Below, in pieces: positions 1 through 11,900 of a stretch of DNA of 64,000 nucleotides. The position numbers and the translations under genes were made by a program. Origin of the DNA: Thalassovita gelatinovora. Its GTDB lineage: Bacteria > Pseudomonadota > Alphaproteobacteria > Rhodobacterales > Rhodobacteraceae. Location of the stretch: positions 231,754-295,753 of the forward strand of contig NZ_CYSA01000003.1 in NCBI RefSeq assembly GCF_001458355.1. Direction: 5' to 3'. Position 1 is the first letter of the stretch. Every line of letters begins with the position of its first letter. Below the pieces are notes generated by a model that saw only the letters and a program-made list of their open reading frames with translations, was not told the DNA's origin and made no database searches.

Positions 1-1053
1 CATTGCGCCGGCCACTGAGGGTCCATACACCAACGGCCAAAGGTCGGCATTGGCGCGCACAGCATCCGTCACCAGCCCCTCGACCAGCTTGATAATCACC
101 AACAGCACCAGAGCCGCCACGATCTGGCGCCAAACGCCAAAACGGGAAAAGCTACCCACCAACAGGGTGGAAAACCCAATCAATGCCGCGACCACACACA
201 GAAACGCTTGGTTCACCCGGTAATGCAATTCTTCGATGGCGCGGCCGATGCTTTCGCCGGTTTCCGCCGCGATCGCCGCCGGTTCCCGTATCAATTCCCA
301 AGTGGGACTGTTCCGGATTTGCCGGACATTCACGTCTGAAACACCGATCAAATCACTGATATCATATGTAAAATCTACAAAATGGGTGGTAAAAAGACGA
401 TTACCATCGCGCAAATAGCTTTGTGCCATTCCATCCACCATCACCAGCTTTGTCGCCCCGTCATCATTGATCAGATACGCGCGGTTCGCGGTATAGGTCA
501 TCGCCCGGTTGTCGCTGCGCCGATCCGACAGGAACACATCCTCCAGTGCACCATCCAAAGTGATGTCGCGAATATAGAAAGTGATGCCGTCGGCAGGATG
601 TAAAAAGGTCCCTTCGGTCAGCAGTTTGGCTGTGATATTGCGGGATATTTCATTTTCACGCAGCTTCATCTGGCCCAGGCTAATCGGCACCAGAATGTGG
701 GTCAGAATCGTCATCATCAGCCCCACGATCAGCCCGTAATACAGGACCGGGCGCGCCAATCGCCATGGGCTGAAACCGGTGGCCTGCATCACCACGAGTT
801 CGGAATCGCTTGATAACCGGTTGGTAACATAGACAGATCCAGCAAAGACCGCCACCGGCAGCACCAGGCGGATCACATTGGGCAGGGTCAGCGCGGTGAA
901 TTCGATAAAGACAAAGGCCGATTGACCGTCACCGATCAATCGGTCGAACAGACGCACGGCCTGGTTGATCCAATAGATCGACACTAGCACCAGCGCGAAG
1001 AAGCCGAACAGCACCATTAGCTGCGACATCACATATCTGTCGAATCTGGACAC
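1..1053 (-). CDS. lptF: LPS export ABC transporter permease LptF (3' end outside window)
   Basis: LptF forms, with LptG and the ATPase LptB, the inner-membrane machine that extracts lipopolysaccharide and passes it to LptC/LptA. The frame is open for 351 codons from a GTG start (protein begins MSRFDRYVMSQLMVLFGFF) to the window edge. Three N-terminal membrane helices are visible (about residues 11-31, 57-77, 101-123), then a soluble periplasmic part (about 130-280), then two more helices (about 284-303 and 309-328), which is the YjgP/YjgQ architecture. The family is usually about 370-380 residues, so only a short C-terminal piece is missing. It is transcribed divergently from pepA, an arrangement common in Rhodobacteraceae; lptG would be expected just beyond the left edge. 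LptF rather than LptG is inferred from the N-terminal sequence. Confidence 0.88.
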   Translation of the reverse strand, partial: MSRFDRYVMSQLMVLFGFFALVLVSIYWINQAVRLFDRLIGDGQSAFVFIEFTALTLPNVIRLVLPVAVFAGSVYVTNRLSSDSELVVMQATGFSPWRLARPVLYYGLIVGLMMTILTHILVPISLGQMKLRENEISRNITAKLLTEGTFLHPADGITFYIRDITLDGALEDVFLSDRRSDNRAMTYTANRAYLINDDGATKLVMVDGMAQSYLRDGNRLFTTHFVDFTYDISDLIGVSDVNVRQIRNSPTWELIREPAAIAAETGESIGRAIEELHYRVNQAFLCVVAALIGFSTLLVGSFSRFGVWRQIVAALVLLVIIKLVEGLVTDAVRANADLWPLVYGPSVAGAM

Positions 1054-1182
1054 GAGCCCCCCAAGGCAAAGCGCAATTTCAGCCGGACGTTACAAGATGT
1101 GGGCCGGGGGGGTAAACTGCTATCTGGCAATGTCGGCGAAGCGGCGCTAGGTATCAAGGCGTATCAACGAGGAGAGCACCAG

Positions 1183-2652
1183 ATGACCGCGCCGATTTCC
1201 ATCCGTTTTGTTGAAACCGATCTCGATACCATCGCGACCCAGAAAGGCCGGGTGGCGGTAATCGTCGATGGCGAAGGCAAACTGGATCCCGGCGCGCGCC
1301 GGGTGAACCGCCTGACCAAAGGGGCGCTGGCCCGCTTCGCTGGATCGGACCGGTTCGCAAAAATGAAGGACGGGCAGATCGCAACGATCGCTTTTCCGGT
1401 CGGAATGGAAGCCGAGGCTTTGGATATTTTGCGCCTGCCGCGCAATCCCCAGCCCGATCTCGCCCGCAAGGGCGGTGCGGCTTTGGCCAAAGCGAAAGCA
1501 AGCAAGGCACAGCTGATCCTTGCTGGCAATCTGCGCCGTGTCGATGATCTCGCCCTCGGTCTGGCGCTGCGCGGATATGCCTTCACCGACCACAAGACAG
1601 ATAATCAAGACCCAATGGAAGCCACTGTAATCGCTTGTTCCAAACCGGACGAGGCAAGCGCGGCTGCCGCCCCCTTGCTCAGCGTTGCCGAAGGCGTGTT
1701 TTTCACCCGCGATCTGGTCAGCGAACCGGCCAATGTGTTGACGACTACCGAATTCGCCGACCGGCTGCAGGCAATGGCCGATCTAGGCCTGAAGGTGGAG
1801 ATTCTGGAAGAGGACGCGTTGGAAAAACTGGGCATGGGCAGCCTGTTATCGGTGGGTCAAGGCAGCGTCAGCCCCTCCAAGGTGGTGGTGATGCAGTGGC
1901 AAGGTGGTGAAAAGGACGCGGCCCCCTTGGCCTTGGTCGGCAAAGGGGTGGTGTTCGATACCGGCGGGATCAGCCTGAAACCCGCCGCCGGCATGGAAGA
2001 CATGACCATGGACATGGGCGGCGCGGGCGTGGTCGCGGGCGTGATGCGCGCGCTGGCCTTGCGCAAGGCCAAGGCCAATGTCGTCGGGCTGGTCGGGCTG
2101 GTGGAAAATATGCCTTCGGGCAATGCCACTCGTCCCGGCGACGTGGTCAAATCGATGAAGGGCGACACCATCGAAGTGATCAACACCGATGCCGAGGGCC
2201 GTTTGGTTCTGGCCGATGTGTTGTGGTATGCACAAGACCGGTTCAATCCGGCCGGTGTGATCGATTTGGCAACCCTGACCGGCGCGATCATCGTCGGATT
2301 GGGGCATGAAAATGCCGGCGTGTTTTCCAATGATGACGCCTTGTGCAGGGATTTTCTGAAAGCTGCCGAAGCCGAAGGTGAAGGCGCTTGGCGGATGCCG
2401 CTGGGCCAAGCTTATGACGACATGATCAAATCGCAAATTGCGGATATCAAGAATACCGGCGGACGTCCCGCCGGGTCGATCACGGCGGCACAGTTTCTGC
2501 AACGCTTCATCAAGGCTGACATGCCTTGGATCCATCTGGATATCGCCGGCGTGGCCAGCGTGAAGGCGGAAACGAAATATGCCCCCAAGGGTGCGACGGG
2601 CTGGGGCGTGATGGCGCTGAACCGGCTGGTGGCCGATAAGTTCGAGGGATAA
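1183..2652 (+). CDS. pepA: Leucyl aminopeptidase (M17 family)
   Basis: A cytosolic dimetal aminopeptidase of 489 residues that removes N-terminal residues, preferring leucine; the E. coli homologue also binds DNA. The catalytic domain shows the M17 metal and active-site motifs: GKGVVFDTGG near residue 252, MDMGGAG about 25 residues later, and NTDAEGRL near 334, carrying the lysine, aspartates and glutamate that hold two metals. The frame is open upstream to 1099, but the ATG at 1183 is preferred because a GAGGAG ribosome site lies 8-12 bases before it and the protein then starts like family members. It is divergent from lptF and is followed after 6 bases by holC, a common pairing. Confidence 0.95.
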   Translation: MTAPISIRFVETDLDTIATQKGRVAVIVDGEGKLDPGARRVNRLTKGALARFAGSDRFAKMKDGQIATIAFPVGMEAEALDILRLPRNPQPDLARKGGAALAKAKASKAQLILAGNLRRVDDLALGLALRGYAFTDHKTDNQDPMEATVIACSKPDEASAAAAPLLSVAEGVFFTRDLVSEPANVLTTTEFADRLQAMADLGLKVEILEEDALEKLGMGSLLSVGQGSVSPSKVVVMQWQGGEKDAAPLALVGKGVVFDTGGISLKPAAGMEDMTMDMGGAGVVAGVMRALALRKAKANVVGLVGLVENMPSGNATRPGDVVKSMKGDTIEVINTDAEGRLVLADVLWYAQDRFNPAGVIDLATLTGAIIVGLGHENAGVFSNDDALCRDFLKAAEAEGEGAWRMPLGQAYDDMIKSQIADIKNTGGRPAGSITAAQFLQRFIKADMPWIHLDIAGVASVKAETKYAPKGATGWGVMALNRLVADKFEG

Positions 2653-2658
2653 TCCCTT

Positions 2659-3120
2659 ATGGGAGCTGCGTTTTTCTATCATCTGACCCGCGCACCGCTA
2701 GAAGCGACCCTGCCCATGTTATTGGGCAAATCGCTTGGGGCGGGTTGGAAGGTAGTGGTGCGCGGCCCCAACCGCGCCCGGATGGAATGGCTGGATCAGA
2801 AACTTTGGCTAGGGCCAGAGGATGCGTTTTTGCCGCACGGTTTATCGGGTGGGCCGCATGACGCGCACCAACCCGTGTTGTTGACGGTGGCGGGGGAAGC
2901 GGCTGGAAATAACCCGGCCTGCCTGATGGCGATCGACGGCGCAGAGGTCGCAACAAAAGAGGTGCAGACGTTGGAACGTGTTTGCATCCTGTTCGACGGC
3001 ACCGACGAAGAGGCGGTGCAGGTCGCGCGCGGCCAGTGGAAAGCGCTCACCAGCGCGGGCTGTTCGGCGCAATACTGGTCCGAGGAAACGGGCCGGTGGG
3101 AGAAAAAAGCGGAAAGCTGA
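2659..3120 (+). CDS. holC: DNA polymerase III chi subunit
   Basis: HolC is the clamp-loader accessory subunit that links the replicase to single-strand binding protein. The 153-residue protein has the typical start (FFYHLTRAPLEATLPMLLGK) and the later family block around LWLGPEDAFLPHGL and HQPVLLT, and its length fits the family. It starts 6 bases after the pepA stop, so the two are almost certainly cotranscribed. It converges on the SYLF gene. No psi subunit (holD) is visible, as is usual for this class. Confidence 0.9.
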   Translation: MGAAFFYHLTRAPLEATLPMLLGKSLGAGWKVVVRGPNRARMEWLDQKLWLGPEDAFLPHGLSGGPHDAHQPVLLTVAGEAAGNNPACLMAIDGAEVATKEVQTLERVCILFDGTDEEAVQVARGQWKALTSAGCSAQYWSEETGRWEKKAES

Positions 3121-3168
3121 ACCCTAAAAGGGCGGCACCGACAACCGTGTTATCCCGATCAGAAAACA

Positions 3169-3195
3169 GGGCGAAATCCGTGTCAGATTTCACCC
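3169..3195 (-). terminator. Probable intrinsic terminator of the SYLF gene
   Basis: A 10-bp stem (GGGTGAAATC with GATTTCGCCC, one G-T pair) with a 7-base loop. Read on the minus strand it is followed by TGTTTTCTG, so it fits best as the end of the minus-strand gene at 3204. It lies in the 83-bp gap between convergent genes. Confidence 0.55.
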
Positions 3196-3203
3196 ATCAG
3201 ATA

Positions 3204-3764
3204 TCAGGGAATGATCCGCGTGTATTTCACGCCTTCCAAGGTCGCCCCGGCCATCAGCCCGGCTTGGCCAAAGATCACCGCCACGACCGGGCTGGACGAT
3301 GTCGTGGTTTCGGCCCGCATGTTGCCGCCTTTGTCGTTCAGCGCATACTCCACATCGGCACCCGCCGCCCAGCCGGGGGAATGGCGAAACCGCGTCAGCG
3401 CATCTTCGGTCATGAAGAACAGAACATGCGCAAATTGCTGCGCCCCGATCTGCAACCCGATGCTGCCCTTGGTCGACGAATAATAATCCACCGTCACCCC
3501 ATCGACGCGCAGCGCACCACGGCCATAGCCGCCGCCGATGCCGAAACCAGCCTCGGTAACCAGCGGCATCACCAGTTGTCCATTGGATTTGTCGGCCAGA
3601 TCCCGTGTGTTGGGGTAAGTGGAATAGAGATAGTCTAGCGTCTTATCGACCCGTGCGTCGATCTTGGGGCCGGCGCTGCTGCCCACGCCATTCCCGCAAG
3701 CTGCGGTCACTCCTGCACCTGCCAAAGCCGCAAGCGTAAAGCCGCGTCGTGAAAACTGTGTCAT
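3204..3764 (-). CDS. SYLF (Ysc84-like) lipid-binding domain lipoprotein
   Basis: A 186-residue exported protein. The N-terminus combines a twin-arginine-like start (SRRGFTLAALAG) with a lipobox ending in Cys22 (GVTAAC), so it is probably a lipoprotein; the Tat route is possible. The rest is a SYLF domain, recognised by the glycine-rich core (EAGFGIGGGYGRGAL), SSTKGSIGLQIGAQ and the end GATLEGVKYTRI. SYLF domains bind phosphoinositides in eukaryotes; the bacterial role is poorly defined and probably envelope related. The gene has its own strong promoter with a large palindrome over the -10 (separate entry) and a probable terminator downstream, so it appears to be a single-gene unit. Confidence 0.85.
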   Translation of the reverse strand: MTQFSRRGFTLAALAGAGVTAACGNGVGSSAGPKIDARVDKTLDYLYSTYPNTRDLADKSNGQLVMPLVTEAGFGIGGGYGRGALRVDGVTVDYYSSTKGSIGLQIGAQQFAHVLFFMTEDALTRFRHSPGWAAGADVEYALNDKGGNMRAETTTSSSPVVAVIFGQAGLMAGATLEGVKYTRIIP

Positions 3765-3808
3765 GATATCGCCTGTTCATTGCCTGACTGCTGCCGACTA
3801 TGCTGCCG

Positions 3809-3849
3809 GTTCCTGCGTTTAGTATAAACGCAGGAACGCGCCCTGTCAC
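3809..3849 (-). promoter_or_regulatory. Promoter of the SYLF gene with 13-bp-arm palindrome over the -10
   Basis: Reading the minus strand, a -35 GTGACA (3849-3844) is followed after exactly 17 bases by a -10 TATACT (3826-3821). The -10 sits inside a perfect inverted repeat: arm GTTCCTGCGTTTA (3809-3821), spacer GTA, arm TAAACGCAGGAAC (3825-3837). Transcription should start near 3814, so the RNA would hold only half the repeat; a DNA operator is therefore more likely than an RNA hairpin. The start codon of the SYLF gene is about 50 bases downstream. The regulator is unknown. Confidence 0.65.
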
Positions 3850-3873
3850 GTCCAACCCTCAAACGTCGGCAGG

Positions 3874-4881
3874 TTACCGCAGGCCGTGCAATTTCTTCGC
3901 AACCGCGGGAGCAAAATAAGTCAGGATGCCATCGCAACCGGCCCGTTTGAAGCACAGCAGGCTTTCCATCATCGCCTTTTCGCCGTCGATCCAGCCGTTC
4001 AGGGCGGCGGCCTGTATCATCGCGTATTCGCCCGACACCTGATAGGCATAGGTCGGCACCGCGAAACGGTCCTTCACCCGGCGGCAGATATCCAGATAGG
4101 GCATGCCGGGCTTGACCATCACCATGTCGGCGCCTTCGCTCAGATCGCGCTCGATCAGGCGCAAGGCTTCGTCGGTATTGCCGGGGTTCATCTGATAGGT
4201 TGTCTTGTCGCCCTTCAGTGCGCCACTGGCGCCCACTGCATCGCGGAACGGACCATAAAAGGCGCTGGCATATTTGGCCGAATAAGACAGCAGCATGGTG
4301 TCCTGAAACCCTTCGGATTCCAGCATGTCGCGCATCGCGCCGATGCGGCCATCCATCATGTCCGACGGTCCGATGATATCGATCCCGGCGCGGGCCTGCG
4401 ATAACGCCTGTTTCACCAAGGCATCAACCGTTTCGTCATTGATGATCTTGCCATCGACAACAAATCCATCATGACCATCGGCACTGTAGGGATCCAGCGC
4501 GACATCTGACATGACCGCGATATCAATCCCGGCGTCCTTGATCGCGCGGCTGGCACGGTTGGACAGGTTGTCGGGGTTCCATGCCTCTTCACAGGTCGAG
4601 GTCTTCAGCGCCGGGTCGGTATAGGGAAACAGGCAAATCACCGGGATTCCCAGATCGGCGGCTTCGCGTGCCGCCTCGACGATCTTGTCGACAGAACGGC
4701 GCATCACGCCGGGCATCGACGCAACCGGTTCTTCCACCCCTTCGCCATCGCGTACGAAGACCGGCCAAATCAGATCACCGACCCCCAAAGTGTTTTCCTG
4801 CACCAACGCCCTGATCTGTGGCGATTGACGAGTGCGGCGGAACCGGGTTTTGGGGAAGGGGGCTTGGCCGAGATGTGACAT
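3874..4881 (-). CDS. hemB: Porphobilinogen synthase (delta-aminolevulinate dehydratase)
   Basis: Condenses two 5-aminolevulinate molecules to porphobilinogen, the first common pyrrole of heme, siroheme, cobalamin and bacteriochlorophyll. The 335-residue protein carries both Schiff-base lysine regions (SYSAKYASAF near residue 203 and MVKPGMPYLD near 256). The metal-site segment reads DVALDPYSADGHDG: it has aspartates in place of the zinc-binding cysteines, as in the magnesium/potassium-dependent class. The frame is open 63 codons further upstream, but the ATG at 4881 has an AAAGGA site 7-8 bases before it and gives the usual alphaproteobacterial N-terminus. It is divergent from the membrane protein at 4998. 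Confidence 0.95.
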   Translation of the reverse strand: MSHLGQAPFPKTRFRRTRQSPQIRALVQENTLGVGDLIWPVFVRDGEGVEEPVASMPGVMRRSVDKIVEAAREAADLGIPVICLFPYTDPALKTSTCEEAWNPDNLSNRASRAIKDAGIDIAVMSDVALDPYSADGHDGFVVDGKIINDETVDALVKQALSQARAGIDIIGPSDMMDGRIGAMRDMLESEGFQDTMLLSYSAKYASAFYGPFRDAVGASGALKGDKTTYQMNPGNTDEALRLIERDLSEGADMVMVKPGMPYLDICRRVKDRFAVPTYAYQVSGEYAMIQAAALNGWIDGEKAMMESLLCFKRAGCDGILTYFAPAVAKKLHGLR

Positions 4882-5553
4882 GAACGCGTCCTTTCTGATT
4901 GCGACATGGGTGCCATGTAATTTCCCGCATCTCAAGGGTAGGAATTGCCGCGCGGGCAAAGTATGCAGACGATAACGAATTGACGGGAAGCACAAGCTTG
5001 AGCTGGTATCAGACGCTGAATGAAGTTTTGGATTTGCGATCCTTTTCGAACCTGTGGTTCTGGATCGCATTGGCCGTAATGTGGTCCAGCGCCAGTCATT
5101 GGGTTCTGGGCGTGCCTTTTGACATGGTGATCCGCGCGGCGCGCAATGGCGAACAGGCGCAAATCGATCTGGAAGATATGGCGCGGATCAATATCAACAG
5201 ACAGCTCTATATCGCGGATGTGTCGGGGCTTTGGATTTTGGGTTTCGCCTGTTTCCTGCTGACATCAATGATGATTCTGGGCTTTTCCTATGATTTGCAG
5301 ATCGCCCAGGCGCTGTTTTGTCTGGCCTTTCCGATGGCGATTGTCCGGATACTCGCACTAAGAACCGCCCGGTGTATCCACGCCGAAGAAGCCACCGGTG
5401 CACTGTTGCGCAAACGATTGAGCCGACAACGACTCTGGACCCAGGTGATTGGAATGATATCCATTTTCATCACCTCGATGTGGGGGATCTATTCCTCTTT
5501 GTCGGACCGGTTCAACGAAGACCATTTCAAACCTCTGGGATACAACATCTTCC

Positions 5554-9012
<3,459 letters not shown>

Positions 9013-9121
9013 CGCGGCAAGGCAGGATTTCAGCCCTAAAGCCTTCGCGTTTTACTGTTTGAGCAGTCCAGATAAAGCCTTTTTAGACCTGAAAGTTCCA
9101 ACGTTGAGTGCAGCGTGCGCT

Positions 9122-10273
9122 TTAAACTTTTGTCGCCAGAAAATCTTGGATCTTGGGCGCGATCCAGTCCCATAGAACTGGTGCGCCATGGGCGATTTTT
9201 GCCCCGACACGGGCCGAAATCGTTTCAAAATCAACGTCATAATCGATCCACGAGCCACCGCCAGACGCCAAGTTCTGGTTCGGCGGCTGGAACCGGTCCA
9301 GCGCCTTGGCGAAACGCGCATCCGCCGTTTCGTTTGCTTCGAATTCCAGCCAAAGCGCCAGCAATTCTTCGGCTTGGCCTTCAGGCAGAAGTCCGAAAAT
9401 CCGTCGCGCCGCCGCCACTTCTTCGGCTTCCTTCACCGCCGCGTCGTAATCGCCGAAAATAGGTGCGTCGCCAGCATCGATTTCGACCAGATCATGGATC
9501 AGCAACATCCGGATCACCCGCGCGATATCGACCCCGGTATCGGCGTGTTCGGCCAGGACAAGCGCATAAAGCGCCAGATGCCAGCTATGTTCGGCGCTGT
9601 TTTCAAACCGGCTGCCGCCGGCAATCCGGGTAGCGCGGTAAATCGATTTCAACGCATCCGCTTCGTTGAGAAAGGCAATACGCCGGGATAGATCCGAACC
9701 GGTCAGTGCGGCATTATCCATCAACACCTGAACCTGCAGGTGCATATCGGACCAATCCCGGTGCAAATGCCGCGCCCGGCCGGTCGCCAGATTGCCCCGT
9801 ACCACCGCAATCTGATCAATGGGTGGCGTTTCAGGCGATACCGCCTGAATGATCGGTTGAACATGATCCATATGCTTGGCCAGGCGGGCCGCATCGGTGT
9901 CACAGGTTTCAAATTCGTCCCACAGCGCGCGCAGTTGCTGCGCCTGATCGCAAGGCAAAAGGCCGAAAAGACGCTCTGCGGCGCGACGTTCAGCCCGGGC
10001 AATGGCATCGGGGTCGTGGTCTTCATGGATGGGATGATCACCAGCATCGATTTCGACCAGATCGTGCAGAAGGATCATCGCGATTGCCCGATCCCGCAGC
10101 ACAGGATCAAAGCCCGGCGGCAGCATCACCAGCGCATACAGCGCCGCGTGCCAACTGTGTTCGGCGGAATTTTCCGGCCGCGACAGATCTTGCAGGCGAT
10201 TTTGCCGGTCGATCTGTTTCAGCCGACATGCTTCGGTCAGAAAGCCAAGCTGCGCATCGAGCCGCGGATTCAT
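9122..10273 (-). CDS. Tandem HD-domain phosphohydrolase (two YfbR/HDDC2-like copies)
   Basis: A 383-residue protein made of two full HD-domain copies. The motif ENSAEHSWH occurs at residues 34-42 and 224-232, and HDLVEIDAGD at 70-79 and 260-269, an exact offset of 190 residues; RRIFGLLP-type motifs repeat too. Both copies keep the histidines and aspartates expected for metal binding, so both could be active. YfbR/HDDC2 proteins are 5'-deoxynucleotidases of about 190-200 residues with one domain, so this is an internal duplication or fusion. Substrate is inferred only. The start overlaps the small gene at 10270 by four bases (ATGA), indicating coupled translation. Confidence 0.8.
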   Translation of the reverse strand: MNPRLDAQLGFLTEACRLKQIDRQNRLQDLSRPENSAEHSWHAALYALVMLPPGFDPVLRDRAIAMILLHDLVEIDAGDHPIHEDHDPDAIARAERRAAERLFGLLPCDQAQQLRALWDEFETCDTDAARLAKHMDHVQPIIQAVSPETPPIDQIAVVRGNLATGRARHLHRDWSDMHLQVQVLMDNAALTGSDLSRRIAFLNEADALKSIYRATRIAGGSRFENSAEHSWHLALYALVLAEHADTGVDIARVIRMLLIHDLVEIDAGDAPIFGDYDAAVKEAEEVAAARRIFGLLPEGQAEELLALWLEFEANETADARFAKALDRFQPPNQNLASGGGSWIDYDVDFETISARVGAKIAHGAPVLWDWIAPKIQDFLATKV

Positions 10274-10509
10274 TCCGACGTGTTCTTGGCTTGTGCCAAA
10301 GCACGCGCTAGGCGGGTTTCGAGGAATTTTCGCGCCCTCTTTTCCGCCAGACGCACGCGCACGGCTGTCATGAATGCCTCTTGTGTGGTTTGCGATGAGG
10401 CCCCCAACTGCTTGGCGACCTGATCGATCAGATCGACATCGTCCAGCGCCTCGACCGCGTCAATCACATCCTTGGCCAGTGCATCGGCAAGATCCTCGGC
10501 TACGCTCAT
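10270..10509 (-). CDS. Small conserved helical protein, function unknown
   Basis: A 79-residue acidic then basic protein (starts MSVAEDLADALAKDVIDAVEAL, ends rich in Arg/Ala/Lys). It is predicted to be mostly helical, has no signal peptide or cysteine and matches no family I recognise. It sits between the alpha/beta hydrolase (7-bp gap) and the tandem HD gene (4-bp overlap), so the three minus-strand genes are probably one transcript. A partner or regulatory role for the HD protein is a guess from position. Confidence 0.65.
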   Translation of the reverse strand: MSVAEDLADALAKDVIDAVEALDDVDLIDQVAKQLGASSQTTQEAFMTAVRVRLAEKRARKFLETRLARALAQAKNTSE

Positions 10510-10516
10510 CGTGACC

Positions 10517-11173
10517 TCAACGGGTGTTTTCGGTCAAACGGCGTTTCACATAATCGGAAACGGTGCCGATCATCTGATCCATATGTTCGGGCTTTTCAAA
10601 GAAATGACCCGCACCATCCACCTGTTCATGGGTGATGGTGATGCCCTTTTGTTCGTGCAGTTTGTTCACCAGAGACACCGTATCGGCAGGCGGCGCGACG
10701 CGGTCGGCGCTGCCATTGATGATCAGACCCGAACTGGGGCAGGGGGCGAGGAAGGAAAAGTCGTACATATTCGCAGGCGGTGCCACCGAGATGAAACCGG
10801 TGATTTCTGGACGCCGCATCAAAAGCTGCATGCCGATCCAGGCGCCAAAGCTGAATCCGGCGACCCAGCAATGTTTCGAATTGGAATTCATCGATTGCAG
10901 ATAATCCAGCGCCGAAGCCGCATCGCTGAGTTCGCCGATGCCCTGATCATATTCGCCCTGGCTGCGCCCGACGCCGCGGAAATTGAACCGCAATACGGTG
11001 AAGCCCATATTATAAAAGGCATAATGCAGATTATAGACCACCTTGTTATTCATCGTTCCGCCAAATTGCGGATGCGGGTGCAGAACGATGGCGATCGGCG
11101 CATCGCGGTCTTTTTGCGGGTGATAGCGACCTTCAAGACGGCCTTCGGGACCGGGAAAAATAACCTCGGGCAT
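10517..11173 (-). CDS. Alpha/beta hydrolase
   Basis: A 218-residue cytosolic alpha/beta-fold hydrolase. Visible landmarks are the HPHPQFGG turn (oxyanion region), the GVGRSQGEYD block, the nucleophile elbow GFSFG, the acid in NGSADRVAPP and the catalytic histidine in DGAGHFF. This subgroup (dienelactone-hydrolase-like, COG2945) is frequently next to suf genes in alphaproteobacteria; the substrate is not known. It is transcribed away from iscR, sharing a 159-bp divergent region that contains the ICE-like dyad. Confidence 0.8.
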   Translation of the reverse strand: MPEVIFPGPEGRLEGRYHPQKDRDAPIAIVLHPHPQFGGTMNNKVVYNLHYAFYNMGFTVLRFNFRGVGRSQGEYDQGIGELSDAASALDYLQSMNSNSKHCWVAGFSFGAWIGMQLLMRRPEITGFISVAPPANMYDFSFLAPCPSSGLIINGSADRVAPPADTVSLVNKLHEQKGITITHEQVDGAGHFFEKPEHMDQMIGTVSDYVKRRLTENTR

Positions 11174-11211
11174 GGGATGCCTGTCTCCTTCAAACAGTGC
11201 GGCGGTTATTC

Positions 11212-11249
11212 TTGACGAATTCGCTCAAGCACTCTAGAATTGTTCTAAA
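11212..11249 (+). promoter_or_regulatory. iscR-suf promoter with ICE/Irr-like dyad over the -10
   Basis: A -35 TTGACG (11212-11217) and a -10 TAGAAT (11235-11240) are separated by exactly 17 bases. The -10 is embedded in the dyad TCTAGAA-TTG-TTCTAAA (11233-11249), one base away from the iron control element TTTAGAA-N3-TTCTAAA known for Irr in alphaproteobacteria. The overlap means that a bound regulator would block RNA polymerase. The leader before the iscR start is about 85 bases. Which protein binds is inference: Irr fits the motif, and IscR autoregulation is also possible. Confidence 0.75.
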
Positions 11250-11332
11250 TTGTCGGCTATTACGCCGGATGGCTGCAAGCGGGATAAGCCTTGCGGGCGG
11301 TATCGTCAATCAGTTCGCAAAGGAAGCGCACG

Positions 11333-11794
11333 GTGAAACTCAGTACCAAGGGCCGTTATGCCATGGTTGCGCTGGCAGATATCGCATTGCAAGAGGGCGG
11401 TGCGCTGGTAACGCTGGGCGACATTTCCAAACGACAGGACATTTCGCTGCCCTATCTGGAACAGTTGTTCGTCAAGTTGAGGCGGGCTGGACTGGTCGAA
11501 TCGGTGCGTGGTCCCGGGGGCGGATACCGGTTGGCCCGTGCGCCCAGCGATATCCGTGTGGTCGAAGTGTTGGCGGCGGTCGATGAATCGGTAGACGCGA
11601 TGCACAAAGGGGCTGGCGCCAGCGGCGCGGCGTCAGGATCGAAGGCGCAATCGGTGACCAACCGGCTGTGGCAAAGCCTGTCGGCCCATGTCTATGTCTT
11701 CCTGCATCAAGCCCGGCTGTCCGATGTGGTGGAAAACAGCTTGGCCCCTTGCCCGGCAGTACCGCATCTGTTCGACGTGGTGGATGAGGAATGA
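11333..11794 (+). CDS. iscR: Rrf2-family regulator IscR, lacking the usual cysteine ligands
   Basis: Transcription factor of 153 residues at the head of the suf operon. The winged-helix N-terminus is clear (KLSTKGRYAMVALADIAL, then SLPYLEQLFVKLRRAGLVES and RGPGGGYRLAR). E. coli IscR holds a [2Fe-2S] cluster with three cysteines in the loop after ESVDA; here that loop (HKGAGASGAASGSKAQSVT) has none, and the only cysteine is near the C-terminus (LAPCPAVPHL). The GTG at 11333 is chosen over the upstream frame because AAAGGAAG precedes it and homology begins there. It is the first gene of a run that continues to sufS. Confidence 0.9.
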   Translation: MKLSTKGRYAMVALADIALQEGGALVTLGDISKRQDISLPYLEQLFVKLRRAGLVESVRGPGGGYRLARAPSDIRVVEVLAAVDESVDAMHKGAGASGAASGSKAQSVTNRLWQSLSAHVYVFLHQARLSDVVENSLAPCPAVPHLFDVVDEE

Positions 11795-11900
11795 CAGCGC
11801 CTTTGGCATATCGGTACGCCTGCTGCGGGCAGGATCAGGGGGCGCTGCCCCCATCGTCCAATGGGCGGAGTATTTCTGCCAAGATGAAACGGGGATTGTG

